The notes beneath the pieces are model-generated. The model worked only from the letters and a program-made list of their open reading frames with translations, searched no databases and was not told the origin of the DNA. A stretch of 64,000 nt of DNA from Mycobacterium sp. GTDB taxonomy: Bacteria > Actinomycetota > Actinomycetes > Mycobacteriales > Mycobacteriaceae. A program made the position numbers and the translations under genes. The stretch lies in the NCBI RefSeq assembly GCF_019247635.1, contig NZ_JAFBAR010000115.1:1-64000 (forward strand). Reading direction: 5' to 3'. This document shows, piece by piece, positions 11,327 to 20,686 of the stretch. Positions within the stretch are counted from its first letter, which is position 1. Each line of letters begins with the position of its first letter.

Positions 11327-11428
11327 TTACTTACCGAGTTTTCTGCGCTGAACCCGGGTGCGACGCAGCAGCTTGCGGTGCTTCTTCTTCGACATGCGCT
11401 TGCGCCGCTTCTTGATTACAGAACCCAT
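11327..11428 (-). CDS. small ribosomal protein bS22 (33 aa, Rv0500B-like)
   Basis: Not in ORF track; own translation [33 protein letters not shown] followed by TAA; matches remembered mycobacterial bS22/AURKAIP1-domain peptide. Confidence 0.93.
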
Positions 11429-11555
11429 GAACTCCGCTATCTGACCTGTGACCGCTTCTCACTGACTGCAAAAGGACTCAGCCACAATACCCGGCCGGCA
11501 GCGCAGAACACCAAACCAGCCGCGCAGCGGGCCGCGCGGTCGGGGCGGGTCTGAG

Positions 11556-11813
11556 TCAGCCGGCGTCGAAGTAGGACGTTTCCAGCATGTCGTGGACGGC
11601 CTTGGCATGCACCCGGAACGACCGCCCGACCCGGACCGCGGGCAGCTCGCCGTTGTGCACCAGCCGATACACCGTCATTTTGGACACCCGCATCAGCGCC
11701 GCCACCTCAGCCACGGTGAGAAACTGTGTCCTGGCCTGCTGGCCCTCCAGGGAGCCGGTATCCCGCGCCTTACCTGCGGATTCTCGCGCCGATGGCCCGT
11801 TCGTAGACGTCAT
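11556..11813 (-). CDS. excisionase/MerR-type helix-turn-helix DNA-binding protein (Rv0500A-like)
   Basis: FLTVAEVAALMRVSKMTVYRLVHNGELPAVRVGRSFRV. Confidence 0.88.
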   Translation of the reverse strand: MTSTNGPSARESAGKARDTGSLEGQQARTQFLTVAEVAALMRVSKMTVYRLVHNGELPAVRVGRSFRVHAKAVHDMLETSYFDAG

Positions 11814-11953
11814 CGCAACCCAATCGTGTCAGGCACCCGCAACCCCAGCGGCTTCCCCTCCGCTGGCACCAACGCGTGCATACAAAGAGGAGAATAGCGG
11901 GACCAGTGGGGTTACTGGTACTGGTGGGGGATAATCATTTTGGAATTTTTAAA

Positions 11954-12829
11954 TTATTCCGATGTAATTCTTAGCTGCTCAGAACGCCTTTTGGCGGCCT
12001 GGACGGCGGCATCGACAGCCGCCCGCAGCCCGCCCCGCTCGAGTTCGCGCAGCCCAGCGGCGGTAGTGCCGCCCGGCGACGTCACCGTCGCGCGAAGTTG
12101 CGCGGCCGTGGTGTCCGGGCGCATGCCCTGAGGCTCGGCGTCGGCCGTTCGCCGGTCGGCATCCATACGCTCGAGCAACATCGCCGCCGAGCCGGCCATT
12201 GTCTGAGCGGTCAGGTCTGAGGCCACGTCACGGGTCAGCCCAGCCGCCACGCCGGCATCCACCATTGCCTCCACCATCAGGAAGAAGTACGCCGGACCCG
12301 AACCCGACAACGCGGTCACCGTGTCCAGGTGCTGCTCGGAAATCGTCACCACGCCGCCCACCGCATCGAACAACGCCGAGACCTCCTCGAGCTGTTCGGC
12401 GGTCACGAACCGACCCTTGGCCAGCGCGGTAACGCCCGCGCCCACCAGTGCCGCCGCGTTCGGCATTGCCCGCACTACCGGGGTCCCGGCCGGCAGCCTG
12501 GACTCGAAGTAGGTGATTCCGACACCGGCCGCGACGGTGACGAAAACGGGTTCGGCGCTGTCGTTTTCGGCTGCCGCGGCCGCCCGGGCCAGCTCCCCGA
12601 TCACCGACTCGACGTCGGCGGGCTTGACCGCGACGACCACGAACGTCGCGTTCTCCACCGCTTCGTTCAGCGACGTCACCAACACCGAATAGGTTTCCGC
12701 CAGGTACTTGGCCCGCTCCGGCACCCGTTCGGCCACCACCAGGTCTTTCACCCGGCGTCCGGCCCGCAGCAGACCCGACAGCAGTGCCTCACCGATGTTG
12801 CCGCCGCCCACGATTGCGATTCGTGCCAT
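11954..12829 (-). CDS. proC: pyrroline-5-carboxylate reductase
   Basis: MARIAIVGGGNIGEALLSGLLRAG...; ALSGSGPAYFFLMVEAM signature. Confidence 0.94.
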   Translation of the reverse strand: MARIAIVGGGNIGEALLSGLLRAGRRVKDLVVAERVPERAKYLAETYSVLVTSLNEAVENATFVVVAVKPADVESVIGELARAAAAAENDSAEPVFVTVAAGVGITYFESRLPAGTPVVRAMPNAAALVGAGVTALAKGRFVTAEQLEEVSALFDAVGGVVTISEQHLDTVTALSGSGPAYFFLMVEAMVDAGVAAGLTRDVASDLTAQTMAGSAAMLLERMDADRRTADAEPQGMRPDTTAAQLRATVTSPGGTTAAGLRELERGGLRAAVDAAVQAAKRRSEQLRITSE

Positions 12830-12885
12830 GTCGCAAAGCATCGCAGACCGCCCGGCACCGGGGCCGTGTGCCCCGCAAGGTTCGG

Positions 12886-13662
12886 TTAGCCGTGGGCCCC
12901 GGGGTTCCCGGACAGTAACCCGCGTTGGCCACCGTTTCCGCCTGGCCCGATGTCTGTGCTGGGAAAGCCGATACCGCCGGCACCGCCGTTGCCGCCGTCG
13001 CCGATCAAGAAGGCGTTGCCCCCGTTGCCACCGGCCCCACCGCTGCCGCCGATGATGTTGATGCCACCGGCACCACCGCCCCCGCCGTTGCCGTAGAAAA
13101 AGCCACCGTTGCCGCCGCCGCCGCCGCTGCCGGCGGGGTCGGGACCGGCCGTGAGCCCGCCACCCCCGCCGGAGCCACCGTTGCCGAACAGGCCGGCATC
13201 CCCGCCCCGCCCACCGCTTTGATTGGTGCCTCCGGCCGCCCCGCTGCCGCCGTTACCCCACAGAATCCCGCCGTCTTGACCATTGGCCCCCGGCGTCGCT
13301 CCGTTTGCGCCGTCACCGATCAGCGGGCGATTCAGCAGCGCCTCGAACGGAGCATTGATCGCGGACAGCAGCGGGTTGGCGTTGGCCGAATCGGCGGTGG
13401 CGTATTGCTGGGCACCGCCACCCAAAAGCTGGACGAAGTCCTGATGAAAAGCCGCGGCCTGGGCGCTAAGCGCCTGATAGGCCTGCCCGTGCGCTCCGAA
13501 CACCGAGGCGATGGCCGCCGACACCTCGTCGGCGGCGGCTGCCGTCACGCTCGATGTCGGCACCGCCGCCGCCGAGTTGGCCGAGCCGATCGCCGAACCG
13601 ACATTCGCCAAATCCGCGGCCGCGGCTGTCACAACTCCCGGCGCCACCGAGACAAACGACAT
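12886..13662 (-). CDS. PE_PGRS family protein (short)
   Basis: [29 protein letters not shown]...[26 protein letters not shown] (PE domain), then GGxGG repeats. Confidence 0.95.
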   Translation of the reverse strand: MSFVSVAPGVVTAAAADLANVGSAIGSANSAAAVPTSSVTAAAADEVSAAIASVFGAHGQAYQALSAQAAAFHQDFVQLLGGGAQQYATADSANANPLLSAINAPFEALLNRPLIGDGANGATPGANGQDGGILWGNGGSGAAGGTNQSGGRGGDAGLFGNGGSGGGGGLTAGPDPAGSGGGGGNGGFFYGNGGGGGAGGINIIGGSGGAGGNGGNAFLIGDGGNGGAGGIGFPSTDIGPGGNGGQRGLLSGNPGAHG

Positions 13663-13684
13663 CTGAACCCTTTCGTTGGAAGAG

Positions 13685-13792
13685 CTAGCTGGCGGCCCCG
13701 GCGATTCCCGAGATCAGTTCGAGCCAGTCCAGGACGAGCAAAGCGTATCGTCGCTGGCCGGGATCGACCAGGCCCATTGCCGGAAAAGCCAT
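13685..13792 (-). CDS. candidate 35-aa ORF immediately upstream of PE_PGRS gene
   Basis: [35 protein letters not shown]; hydrophobic C-terminal half; no homology known. Confidence 0.25.
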   Translation of the reverse strand: MAFPAMGLVDPGQRRYALLVLDWLELISGIAGAAS

Positions 13793-13875
13793 GTTCGGGG
13801 AAAAGCCATGTTGCCGCCTCCCGCGCTTTCGAGACCGGCGGCCGGACCGGGCCAGCGGCACGCGCGCCTCGGAGG

Positions 13876-14718
13876 CTAGCGGGCGGCAGGCACCATCGCC
13901 AGTTGACGCGCCTGCACGATCAGGCGCCCCTGGCTGTCGACCACGATGTGGTCCTCGTCGAACCAGTCCTGCCCGATCTCGGTGCAGGTGGCGACGATCC
14001 GTAGCCAGCCGTCGGCGGGCAGCGCGCGCAGCAGCGCGGTCAGCTGGACGGTGGGCGCCCAGCCGGTGCGGTCCACCGCAAAGGTCACCGGCGCCGACAA
14101 ATCTCCACACATCAGCGCGAACAGGGTGTCCGGGGCGGCGCCCCGTGGTCGCGCCCACATCTGGATCACCGGCGGCCCCCCGTCAGGCGGCGGTCCCAGT
14201 GTCGAGAGCAGCGGCCGGACGTCGCAACCCTCACCCAGGTGCACCAGACCGGCCAGCGGGTGGCCCGGCCCGATCGGTGCCACGTCGTCGGGCGGCTCGG
14301 GTGCCATCAGATCCAGCACCGGGTTCGCCGACAACAACGGCGCGTGCTGGTGTTCCGGCTCGCCCAGGGTGACCACGGCATGCACCGCGGCCCGATCGCC
14401 CTGCAAAAGCTCGACATCGACCACGCTGATCCGGCGGCCACGCTTGCGGATCGAGGTGATCAACCGCATCACACCAGGATCGGGCGCCGACAGGAAGTTC
14501 GTCGATACGGCGACCGGTTCCAGGACGGGTTGCCGCCCGGGCGCCGCGCTGGCGGCGCGGGCGGCGTTGGCACACAGCGCCACCATCGCACCGCCGTGCA
14601 CCTTGGGCCCGATGGTCCAATGATTATTCAGCTCTGCCTCGAATACCGCACCGCCGGAACGGGTTTCGACCTCACGCAGCGACATCGCGGTGGTAAATGG
14701 CGCGTCCATGGTCCCCAT
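13876..14718 (-). CDS. thioesterase-family (acyl-CoA thioesterase-like) protein, Rv0499-like
   Basis: FEAELNNHWTIGPKVHGGAMVALCANAARAA...; hot-dog thioesterase pattern; position between proC and Rv0498. Confidence 0.8.
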   Translation of the reverse strand: MGTMDAPFTTAMSLREVETRSGGAVFEAELNNHWTIGPKVHGGAMVALCANAARAASAAPGRQPVLEPVAVSTNFLSAPDPGVMRLITSIRKRGRRISVVDVELLQGDRAAVHAVVTLGEPEHQHAPLLSANPVLDLMAPEPPDDVAPIGPGHPLAGLVHLGEGCDVRPLLSTLGPPPDGGPPVIQMWARPRGAAPDTLFALMCGDLSAPVTFAVDRTGWAPTVQLTALLRALPADGWLRIVATCTEIGQDWFDEDHIVVDSQGRLIVQARQLAMVPAAR

Positions 14719-14721
14719 AGT

Positions 14722-15564
14722 TCAGCGCAGCAGGTGGGTGCGGGCGAACTGCAGCGACTCGACCAGCATGGCCTCACGCTCGGTGGCCGAGCGGGCGCTC
14801 GAGGTGGAGACCTCCAAGATGACGTGTCCGGCGAAGTCGCCGGCGGCCAACATCTGGCACACCTCGGCGGTGGGCTGCGTGCCGCGCCCGGGCACCAGAT
14901 GTTCGTCGGCGGGCAGGCCGCTGCCGTCGCACAGGTGCAGGTGCACCAGCCCAGGGCCCATCCGTCGCGCCATCTGCAACGAATCGCTGCCCGCGGTGGC
15001 AGTATGCGACAGGTCCAGCGTGTAGTGCTCGTGGTTGCCGTCCAGTGGGTCGTAGGACGGCGAGAACGCCGAGATTGCCGGGCCCGGGCCGCCACCACGC
15101 CGACGCATCCGTTCCCGCGATTGATCGACCCCGAAAAACCGGTCCGCGCGGAACGGGAACATGTTTTCCACCGCCACGGTCACGTCGCTGGACGCCTCCA
15201 GGGCGGAAACCTGCTCACTAAAGCCCTCCGCATAGCGCCGCTGCCACCGGAACGGTGGATGCACCACCACCGTTTGCGCACCCAACTGCTCGGCGGCCCG
15301 CACGCTGCGGTCCAGCTTGGAAATCGGGTTTGACCCCCACACCCGCTGCGAGATCAGCAGACAGGGAGCGTGCACCGACAACACCGGCATGTGGTAGCGC
15401 AGGGACAACTTCTGGACGGCATCGATGTCCTGACTGACCGACTCGCTCCACACCATCAGCTCGACCCCGTCGTAGCCGAGCCTGGCCGCGTAGTCGAACG
15501 CGGCCTCGGCCCGCAACGGGTACACCGAGGCCGTCGACAGGCCGACTTTGATGGATGGGCGCAC
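14722..15564 (-). CDS. sugar phosphate isomerase/epimerase (TIM barrel, Rv0498-like)
   Basis: FDYAARLGYDGVELMVW...; VHLHLCDGSGL; AP endonuclease-2/xylose isomerase-like. Confidence 0.87.
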   Translation of the reverse strand: MRPSIKVGLSTASVYPLRAEAAFDYAARLGYDGVELMVWSESVSQDIDAVQKLSLRYHMPVLSVHAPCLLISQRVWGSNPISKLDRSVRAAEQLGAQTVVVHPPFRWQRRYAEGFSEQVSALEASSDVTVAVENMFPFRADRFFGVDQSRERMRRRGGGPGPAISAFSPSYDPLDGNHEHYTLDLSHTATAGSDSLQMARRMGPGLVHLHLCDGSGLPADEHLVPGRGTQPTAEVCQMLAAGDFAGHVILEVSTSSARSATEREAMLVESLQFARTHLLR

Positions 15565-15579
15565 AGTCGCAGTTGATGC

Positions 15580-16626
15580 CTAGCCCGTTTGCAACGACAG
15601 CGCCAAAGGTCCCAGGGTGATCAGCGCCCCTACCGCCACCGCGATCAGCGTGCTGGCGATGTCCTCGGTCTTGCGGACCACCCGCACCCCGACCACCAGC
15701 CCGAGGATGACCAGCACCGACAGCACCAGCGCCACAACGGGGTTCCAGCGCCACAGCTGGTCGAAGGCGATGAACAGCCCGGCACCGAAGGCCACCGCCA
15801 AAATCGACTGCAGCACGACCAGGATGCCGCGCCACACTGCCGAAAGCACGCCCGTCGAGCGGCGCGGCTGCTTGGCTTTGGCGGCCCGGTCGGCGTCGGG
15901 TTGCGCCTCGTGGAGCGCCGGCGGGGCCGGCTCGCTGCGGCGCCGAGCCACCTCGTCCGCGAGGGTATCGCCGCCGAACAGCGTGTCTTCCGAAGCCTGC
16001 AGGTAGGAGCGCACGTAGGCGGAATCCTCTGCCGGCGGTTCGGCCTCACGCACCTCGGTGTCCATCACGTCGACGGGCTCGTGGGCGTAGTCGTCCATCG
16101 GGTCCGGGCTCATGTGCTCGGCGCCGCTCTGGTCGGTCTCACGCTCGGTTTGGCGCAAGGGCCGCGGGTACTCGCTGCGCTCGGGCCCCGACGGACGCCG
16201 CACCTGTGGAGCGGATTTGGGCCAGCGCGGCTCGGGTGCCGACCAGTAGGCGGCCTGGTATCCGGCCTGACCCTGCGCTTCGCCGGCGTCTTTGGCCTCC
16301 GGGGCGGGCGTTGGCTCGGGCGCCACTTCCGGTTCGGCGGGTTCGGCCACCTGGCTTTCGGCGTCGGCCGCGGGGGCTTCCGGGGTGGGCTCCGCGGACT
16401 CGGCATGGTCTTGGTGGTCTTTGTGTCGTTGGTGGTCCTCGTCACGGTAAACCGGAATCTCACCGGTCAGTTCGGCGACGGTGACCGAATCGGCGTCGCC
16501 GCGCCGGCGGCGACGGCGCCGGGTGACGGCCGGGGCGCCGATGGTGCCATTTCTGGCCAGCAGCTCAGCTACCGAGATCGGCCGGGAGCTAGGGCTCTCA
16601 GAGCTCCCCGTGTCGGTTCCAGTCAT
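15580..16626 (-). CDS. conserved membrane protein with disordered charged N-terminal region (Rv0497-like)
   Basis: N-terminal VAELLARNG and [26 protein letters not shown]-terminal TM helices. Confidence 0.85.
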   Translation of the reverse strand: MTGTDTGSSESPSSRPISVAELLARNGTIGAPAVTRRRRRRRGDADSVTVAELTGEIPVYRDEDHQRHKDHQDHAESAEPTPEAPAADAESQVAEPAEPEVAPEPTPAPEAKDAGEAQGQAGYQAAYWSAPEPRWPKSAPQVRRPSGPERSEYPRPLRQTERETDQSGAEHMSPDPMDDYAHEPVDVMDTEVREAEPPAEDSAYVRSYLQASEDTLFGGDTLADEVARRRSEPAPPALHEAQPDADRAAKAKQPRRSTGVLSAVWRGILVVLQSILAVAFGAGLFIAFDQLWRWNPVVALVLSVLVILGLVVGVRVVRKTEDIASTLIAVAVGALITLGPLALSLQTG

Positions 16627-17642
16627 GGTTTGTCGCCTCTCGATCGGTTCGCCGCGTTCCGATCAACTACCTGGCCTCTAGCATCTCGCACCGAGGTCTC
16701 AACGAGGGCGGTTCCGTCGGCTTCGCTGTCGAGTTTGCGCAAGATGAGACCTTCCCGTAATGCCCACGGGCAGATATCCACGGTATCTATCGACAGCGCT
16801 CGCATGCTTGCCTCCGCCACCAGAGCACCAGCCACGATTTGCGGCGCTCGCTCGGCGCTCACCCCTTCCAGTTCGGCACGGTCAACCGCCGTCATCCTAG
16901 AGATAAATGCGATGAGCTGCCGCAAGCCGTTGGCCGTCAGGGTCCTTTTCACCATGGGTCCGGCGGCGGACGGCGCCGCGCCGGTCAGCCGAGCCAGCGA
17001 GCGAAAGGTCTTCGACGTCGCCACGGCGAGGTCGGGGGCGCCGGCGTCCAGGAGCGTCTCGCTGGCGTCGGCGAGCTCGGCGTCCAGCCAATCCCGCAGC
17101 ATCGACACCCGGCGCCGCCCTGGCGGGTCGTCGGGCAGCCATTCGCGGGTCAACCGCCCGGCGCCCAGCGGCAGCGACAACGCCACGTCGGGCTCCTCGT
17201 CCACGCCACTGGACAGTTCCAGCGAGCCGCCGCCGATGTCGAGGTTGATGATGCGCCCCGCACTCCACCCGTACCACCGCCGGACCGCCAAGAAGGTCAG
17301 CCGCGACTCGTCGACGCCGGTCAGCACCTGCAGCTCCACACCGGCCTCCTTGCGGATCCGGGCCAGCACGTCGTCGGAATTCTCGGCATCGCGGACCGCG
17401 GAGGTGGCGAAGGCCATCAGCTCGGAGCAGCCGGAGCTGACCGCGATCTTGGCGAATTCGTCGATGGTGGAAACCAGCTTGTCGGCGCCGCGCCTGGTGA
17501 GCTTGCCCGAGCTGTCGGTCGCTTCGGCCAGCCGCAGGGTGGCTTTCGTCGAACTCATCGGCGTCGGATGCCCGCCGCGGTGGGCGTCAACCACCAGCAG
17601 ATGGACCGTGTTGCTGCCCACGTCGAGCACGCCTAATCGCAC
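16623..17642 (-). CDS. ppx1: Ppx/GppA-family exopolyphosphatase (Rv0496-like)
   Basis: [24 protein letters not shown]...[14 protein letters not shown]. Confidence 0.9.
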   Translation of the reverse strand: MRLGVLDVGSNTVHLLVVDAHRGGHPTPMSSTKATLRLAEATDSSGKLTRRGADKLVSTIDEFAKIAVSSGCSELMAFATSAVRDAENSDDVLARIRKEAGVELQVLTGVDESRLTFLAVRRWYGWSAGRIINLDIGGGSLELSSGVDEEPDVALSLPLGAGRLTREWLPDDPPGRRRVSMLRDWLDAELADASETLLDAGAPDLAVATSKTFRSLARLTGAAPSAAGPMVKRTLTANGLRQLIAFISRMTAVDRAELEGVSAERAPQIVAGALVAEASMRALSIDTVDICPWALREGLILRKLDSEADGTALVETSVRDARGQVVDRNAANRSRGDKP

Positions 17643-17713
17643 GAAAATAAACTACCGGGCGACCGCGGGGACATAGCGCGACCCGGCGCCGTGCGTGGTT
17701 TAACGTTGTTTTC

Positions 17714-18523
17714 GTGGCAAATTCGCGCCCCGAGGCGGCGCAACAGCCTGGCGAACAACCAGGAAGAGAAGTCGAATTGGATTTCGCCCGCGAGTGGGTG
17801 GAGTTCTACGACCCGGACAATCCCGAACACCTGATCGCAGCCGACCTGACCTGGTTGTTGTCGCGGTGGACGTGCGTCTTCGGCACACCGGCCTGCCAGG
17901 GCACCGTGGCCGGCCGGCCGGACGACGGTTGTTGCTCGCACGGCGCATTCCTGTCTGACGACGACGACCGGGCCCGGCTCGACGACTCGGTGCAAAAGCT
18001 CACCGACAAGGACTGGCAGTTCCGCGAAAAAGGCCTGGGCCGCAAGGGTTATCTGGAGCTCGATGAATACGACGGCCAACCCCAGTACCGCACCCGCAAG
18101 CACAAGGACGCGTGCATCTTCTTGAACCGGCCCGGGTTCGCCGCGGGCGCCGGCTGCGCGCTGCACAGCAAAGCCCTCAAGCTGGGTGTGCCGCCGCTGA
18201 CGATGAAGCCCGACGTGTGCTGGCAGCTGCCCATCCGGCGCAGCCAGGAATGGGTCACGCGCCCCGACGGCTCCGAGATCCTCAAGACCACCCTCACCGA
18301 ATACGATCGCCGCGGCTGGGGTTCTGGTGGCGCCGACCTGCACTGGTACTGCACCGGCGACCCGGCCGCCCACACCGGCGCCAAGCAGGTCTGGGAGAGC
18401 CTCGCCGACGAACTGAGCGAGCTGCTGGGCGAGAAGGCCTACGGTGAGCTGGCGGCAATGTGCAAGCGCCGCAGTCGATTAGGGCTCGTCGCGGTTCACC
18501 CCGCGACCAGGGCCGCCAAGTAA
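17714..18523 (+). CDS. conserved hypothetical protein (Rv0495c-like)
   Basis: Cys-rich segments ([24 protein letters not shown]); position next to Rv0494 ortholog. Confidence 0.85.
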   Translation: MANSRPEAAQQPGEQPGREVELDFAREWVEFYDPDNPEHLIAADLTWLLSRWTCVFGTPACQGTVAGRPDDGCCSHGAFLSDDDDRARLDDSVQKLTDKDWQFREKGLGRKGYLELDEYDGQPQYRTRKHKDACIFLNRPGFAAGAGCALHSKALKLGVPPLTMKPDVCWQLPIRRSQEWVTRPDGSEILKTTLTEYDRRGWGSGGADLHWYCTGDPAAHTGAKQVWESLADELSELLGEKAYGELAAMCKRRSRLGLVAVHPATRAAK

Positions 18524-19243
18524 CCGTTCGTAGGAAAGAACCATCCGCAGCGCGCTGGCCCGCAGATAGGCCTCGACGGCCGTGGCGGCCGCTACCGCGT
18601 CGCGCGCCAGTACGGCCTCGGTGATCGACCGCAGGTCCGCCAGCACCGCATCCGCGTCGTCGTAGGCGCCGGTGAGCTCGTGCTCGCGACCGCCGAAGGC
18701 GTGCTCGACCCAGCGATACAGCAATCCCAGGGCGCGGTTGCGGGTGCTGTGGATGAGCACCCGGAAGTAGACGAGGTCGGCAGCTTGGCGCGCCGCGGAT
18801 GAGTCCGCCCGCCGCACCGCCGCCAGCGCGGCATTTAGCGCTTCGGCATCCGCGGGCGTGTGCCGGTCGGCCGCCAGTCCCCCGATCAGCGGGCCCAGCG
18901 CCGCGCGGATCTCCAGCAACTCGACCAGGAATTCCGGGCCAAGTTTGCGGACCAGCGCCTCGACCACCGCGGGATGGGTGAGGCCCTCGGGGTCGCGGAC
19001 CACGTTGCCGCTGCCGTGCCGGGCCTCGATCAGGCCCATTTGCTGCAGCCGGGCCAAACCCTGCCGCAACGAGGTGCGGTTGACGCCGAGCTGCCCGGCC
19101 AGCTCCCGCTCGGGCGGCAGCGTCGAGCCCGGCGGAAACGCGCCGTCGAGGATCGCGTCGGCAATCGAGGCGGCGATCTGTTCGTCCACCCGGTGACGCT
19201 CGGGCGGCTCGATCGCACTTGACTGGTTCATTGGCTCAACCAA
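18479..19243 (-). CDS. FadR-subfamily GntR transcriptional regulator (Rv0494-like)
   Basis: [47 protein letters not shown]. Confidence 0.92.
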   Translation of the reverse strand: MVEPMNQSSAIEPPERHRVDEQIAASIADAILDGAFPPGSTLPPERELAGQLGVNRTSLRQGLARLQQMGLIEARHGSGNVVRDPEGLTHPAVVEALVRKLGPEFLVELLEIRAALGPLIGGLAADRHTPADAEALNAALAAVRRADSSAARQAADLVYFRVLIHSTRNRALGLLYRWVEHAFGGREHELTGAYDDADAVLADLRSITEAVLARDAVAAATAVEAYLRASALRMVLSYERLLGGPGRGVNRDEP

Positions 19244-19244
19244 T
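19230..19244. promoter_or_regulatory. candidate autoregulatory FadR-type operator
   Basis: ATTGGCTCAACCAAT near-perfect palindrome overlapping the regulator start. Confidence 0.55.
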
Positions 19245-19355
19245 ATAGTGGACGGGATGGCCTACGCGGCTCCACGGCACGGCGTATCGGGCGTCGACCC
19301 TGCGCGCAGGGCGAAAAACGGCGCGATTTGGCGCCCTCTACGCAGGCTCGACGCC

Positions 19356-20348
19356 ATGAGCGCAGGCTCGAGCGGGGAGGAACACGAAGTGGACGACGAA
19401 ATGCGCTCGGCCGCGGCCCCGCGCTGGCGGGGCAAGGCCGGGCGGCTGGAAGTCTGGTACGCCACCCTGTCGGATCCGGTGACCCGCGCCGGGCTGTGGA
19501 TCCACTGCGAGACGGTGGCGCCGAGCCGGGGCCCGGCCTACGCCCACGGCTGGACGACGTGGTTTCCCGCCGAAGGACCGCCGCGCACCGAGCGGTTCGG
19601 CCCGCAACCCGTCCAGCCCACGCAGGCTGCCGACGGCACGGCCTGGTTTGACGCCGCCGGCGTCCACGTGCGCCACCAACAGCTGACGGGGCGCGCCGGG
19701 TCGCTGGCTTGGGAGCTGTCCTGGACAGACACCTCCGCCCCGCTGTGGACGTTTCCGCGCGTCGCGTGGGAACGCGAGTTGCTGCCCGGCGCCCAGGTGG
19801 TGCTCGCCCCCACCGCCGCCTTCACCGGATCGCTGAGGATCGACAATGCCACCCACCGCGTCGAGGGCTGGCGCGGGAACATCGCCCACATCTACGGCCA
19901 CGGCAACGCCAAGCGCTGGGGGTGGATCCACGCCGATCTCGGCGACGGCAACGTCGTGGAAGCGGTCACCGCGGTGTCCCACAAGCCCGGACTCCGCCGA
20001 CTGGCGCCGCTGGCCTTCATTCGTTTCCGGATCGATGGAAAGGATTGGCCCACAAGCATTTTGCCGTCACTGCGGATCCGTACGACCTTGGGTCTGCGGC
20101 ACTGGCAGCTGGAGGGCCGCGTCGGCGGCCGCGACGTACTCATCCGGGTGGACCAGCCGCCTCAGCGGTGCGTGAGCCTGCAGTACATCGACCCCGACGG
20201 CGGCAGAGCGGTCTGCACCAACACCGAGCAGGCCGACATCCACGTCGAGGTCGATGACCGACAGTGGTCGGTGCTGGGCGCCGGTCATGCCGAAGTCGGC
20301 CTGCGCGGAACCCAGGCACCCGCCGTCAACGAAAGGACGCCCGCATGA
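19356..20348 (+). CDS. conserved hypothetical protein (Rv0493c-like)
   Basis: MSAGSSGEEHEVDDEMRSAAAPRWRGKAGRLEVWYATLSDP...; ATGA overlap with next gene. Confidence 0.83.
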   Translation: MSAGSSGEEHEVDDEMRSAAAPRWRGKAGRLEVWYATLSDPVTRAGLWIHCETVAPSRGPAYAHGWTTWFPAEGPPRTERFGPQPVQPTQAADGTAWFDAAGVHVRHQQLTGRAGSLAWELSWTDTSAPLWTFPRVAWERELLPGAQVVLAPTAAFTGSLRIDNATHRVEGWRGNIAHIYGHGNAKRWGWIHADLGDGNVVEAVTAVSHKPGLRRLAPLAFIRFRIDGKDWPTSILPSLRIRTTLGLRHWQLEGRVGGRDVLIRVDQPPQRCVSLQYIDPDGGRAVCTNTEQADIHVEVDDRQWSVLGAGHAEVGLRGTQAPAVNERTPA

Positions 20349-20686
20349 GCTTTCTCCTGGACCCACCGCTGCTGTTCGTCGCCGGACTGCTGATCGAGCG
20401 CAGCCTGCCCGCCGAACAACGGGATACCGCCGAGGCCGCCACCCTGGGCGTGTTCTTCGGTGGTTCGTTCGGGCTGTACAACAACGTGCCCGGCCTCGGG
20501 CTGCTGTGGCGCCCGTTCCGCTCCCGCAACGGCCGCGACTTCATGTGGAACAGCGGGGTTTTCAGAGTGCAGACCGAACAGGCGAACTGGCCACTGCACG
20601 CCGCGGCGGCCGGCATCTTCGCCACCTATCCCTTTTTCCTCAAATTCGGCCGCAAGCTGGGCCGCGGCCTCGGAAGCCGGGCATGA
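20345..20686 (+). CDS. conserved small protein (Rv0492A-like)
   Basis: MSFLLDPPLLFVAGLLIERSLPAEQRDTAEAATLGVFFGGSFGLY; overlapping start/stop codons both sides. Confidence 0.82.
   Translation: MSFLLDPPLLFVAGLLIERSLPAEQRDTAEAATLGVFFGGSFGLYNNVPGLGLLWRPFRSRNGRDFMWNSGVFRVQTEQANWPLHAAAAGIFATYPFFLKFGRKLGRGLGSRA

Noticed and set aside
12886-13662. Collagen-like or cell-surface repeat protein
   Set aside because: N-terminal PE domain is clear, so it is PE_PGRS.
15589-17676. 695-aa plus-strand ORF antisense to Rv0497/ppx1-like genes
   Set aside because: Antisense shadow frame spanning two real genes.
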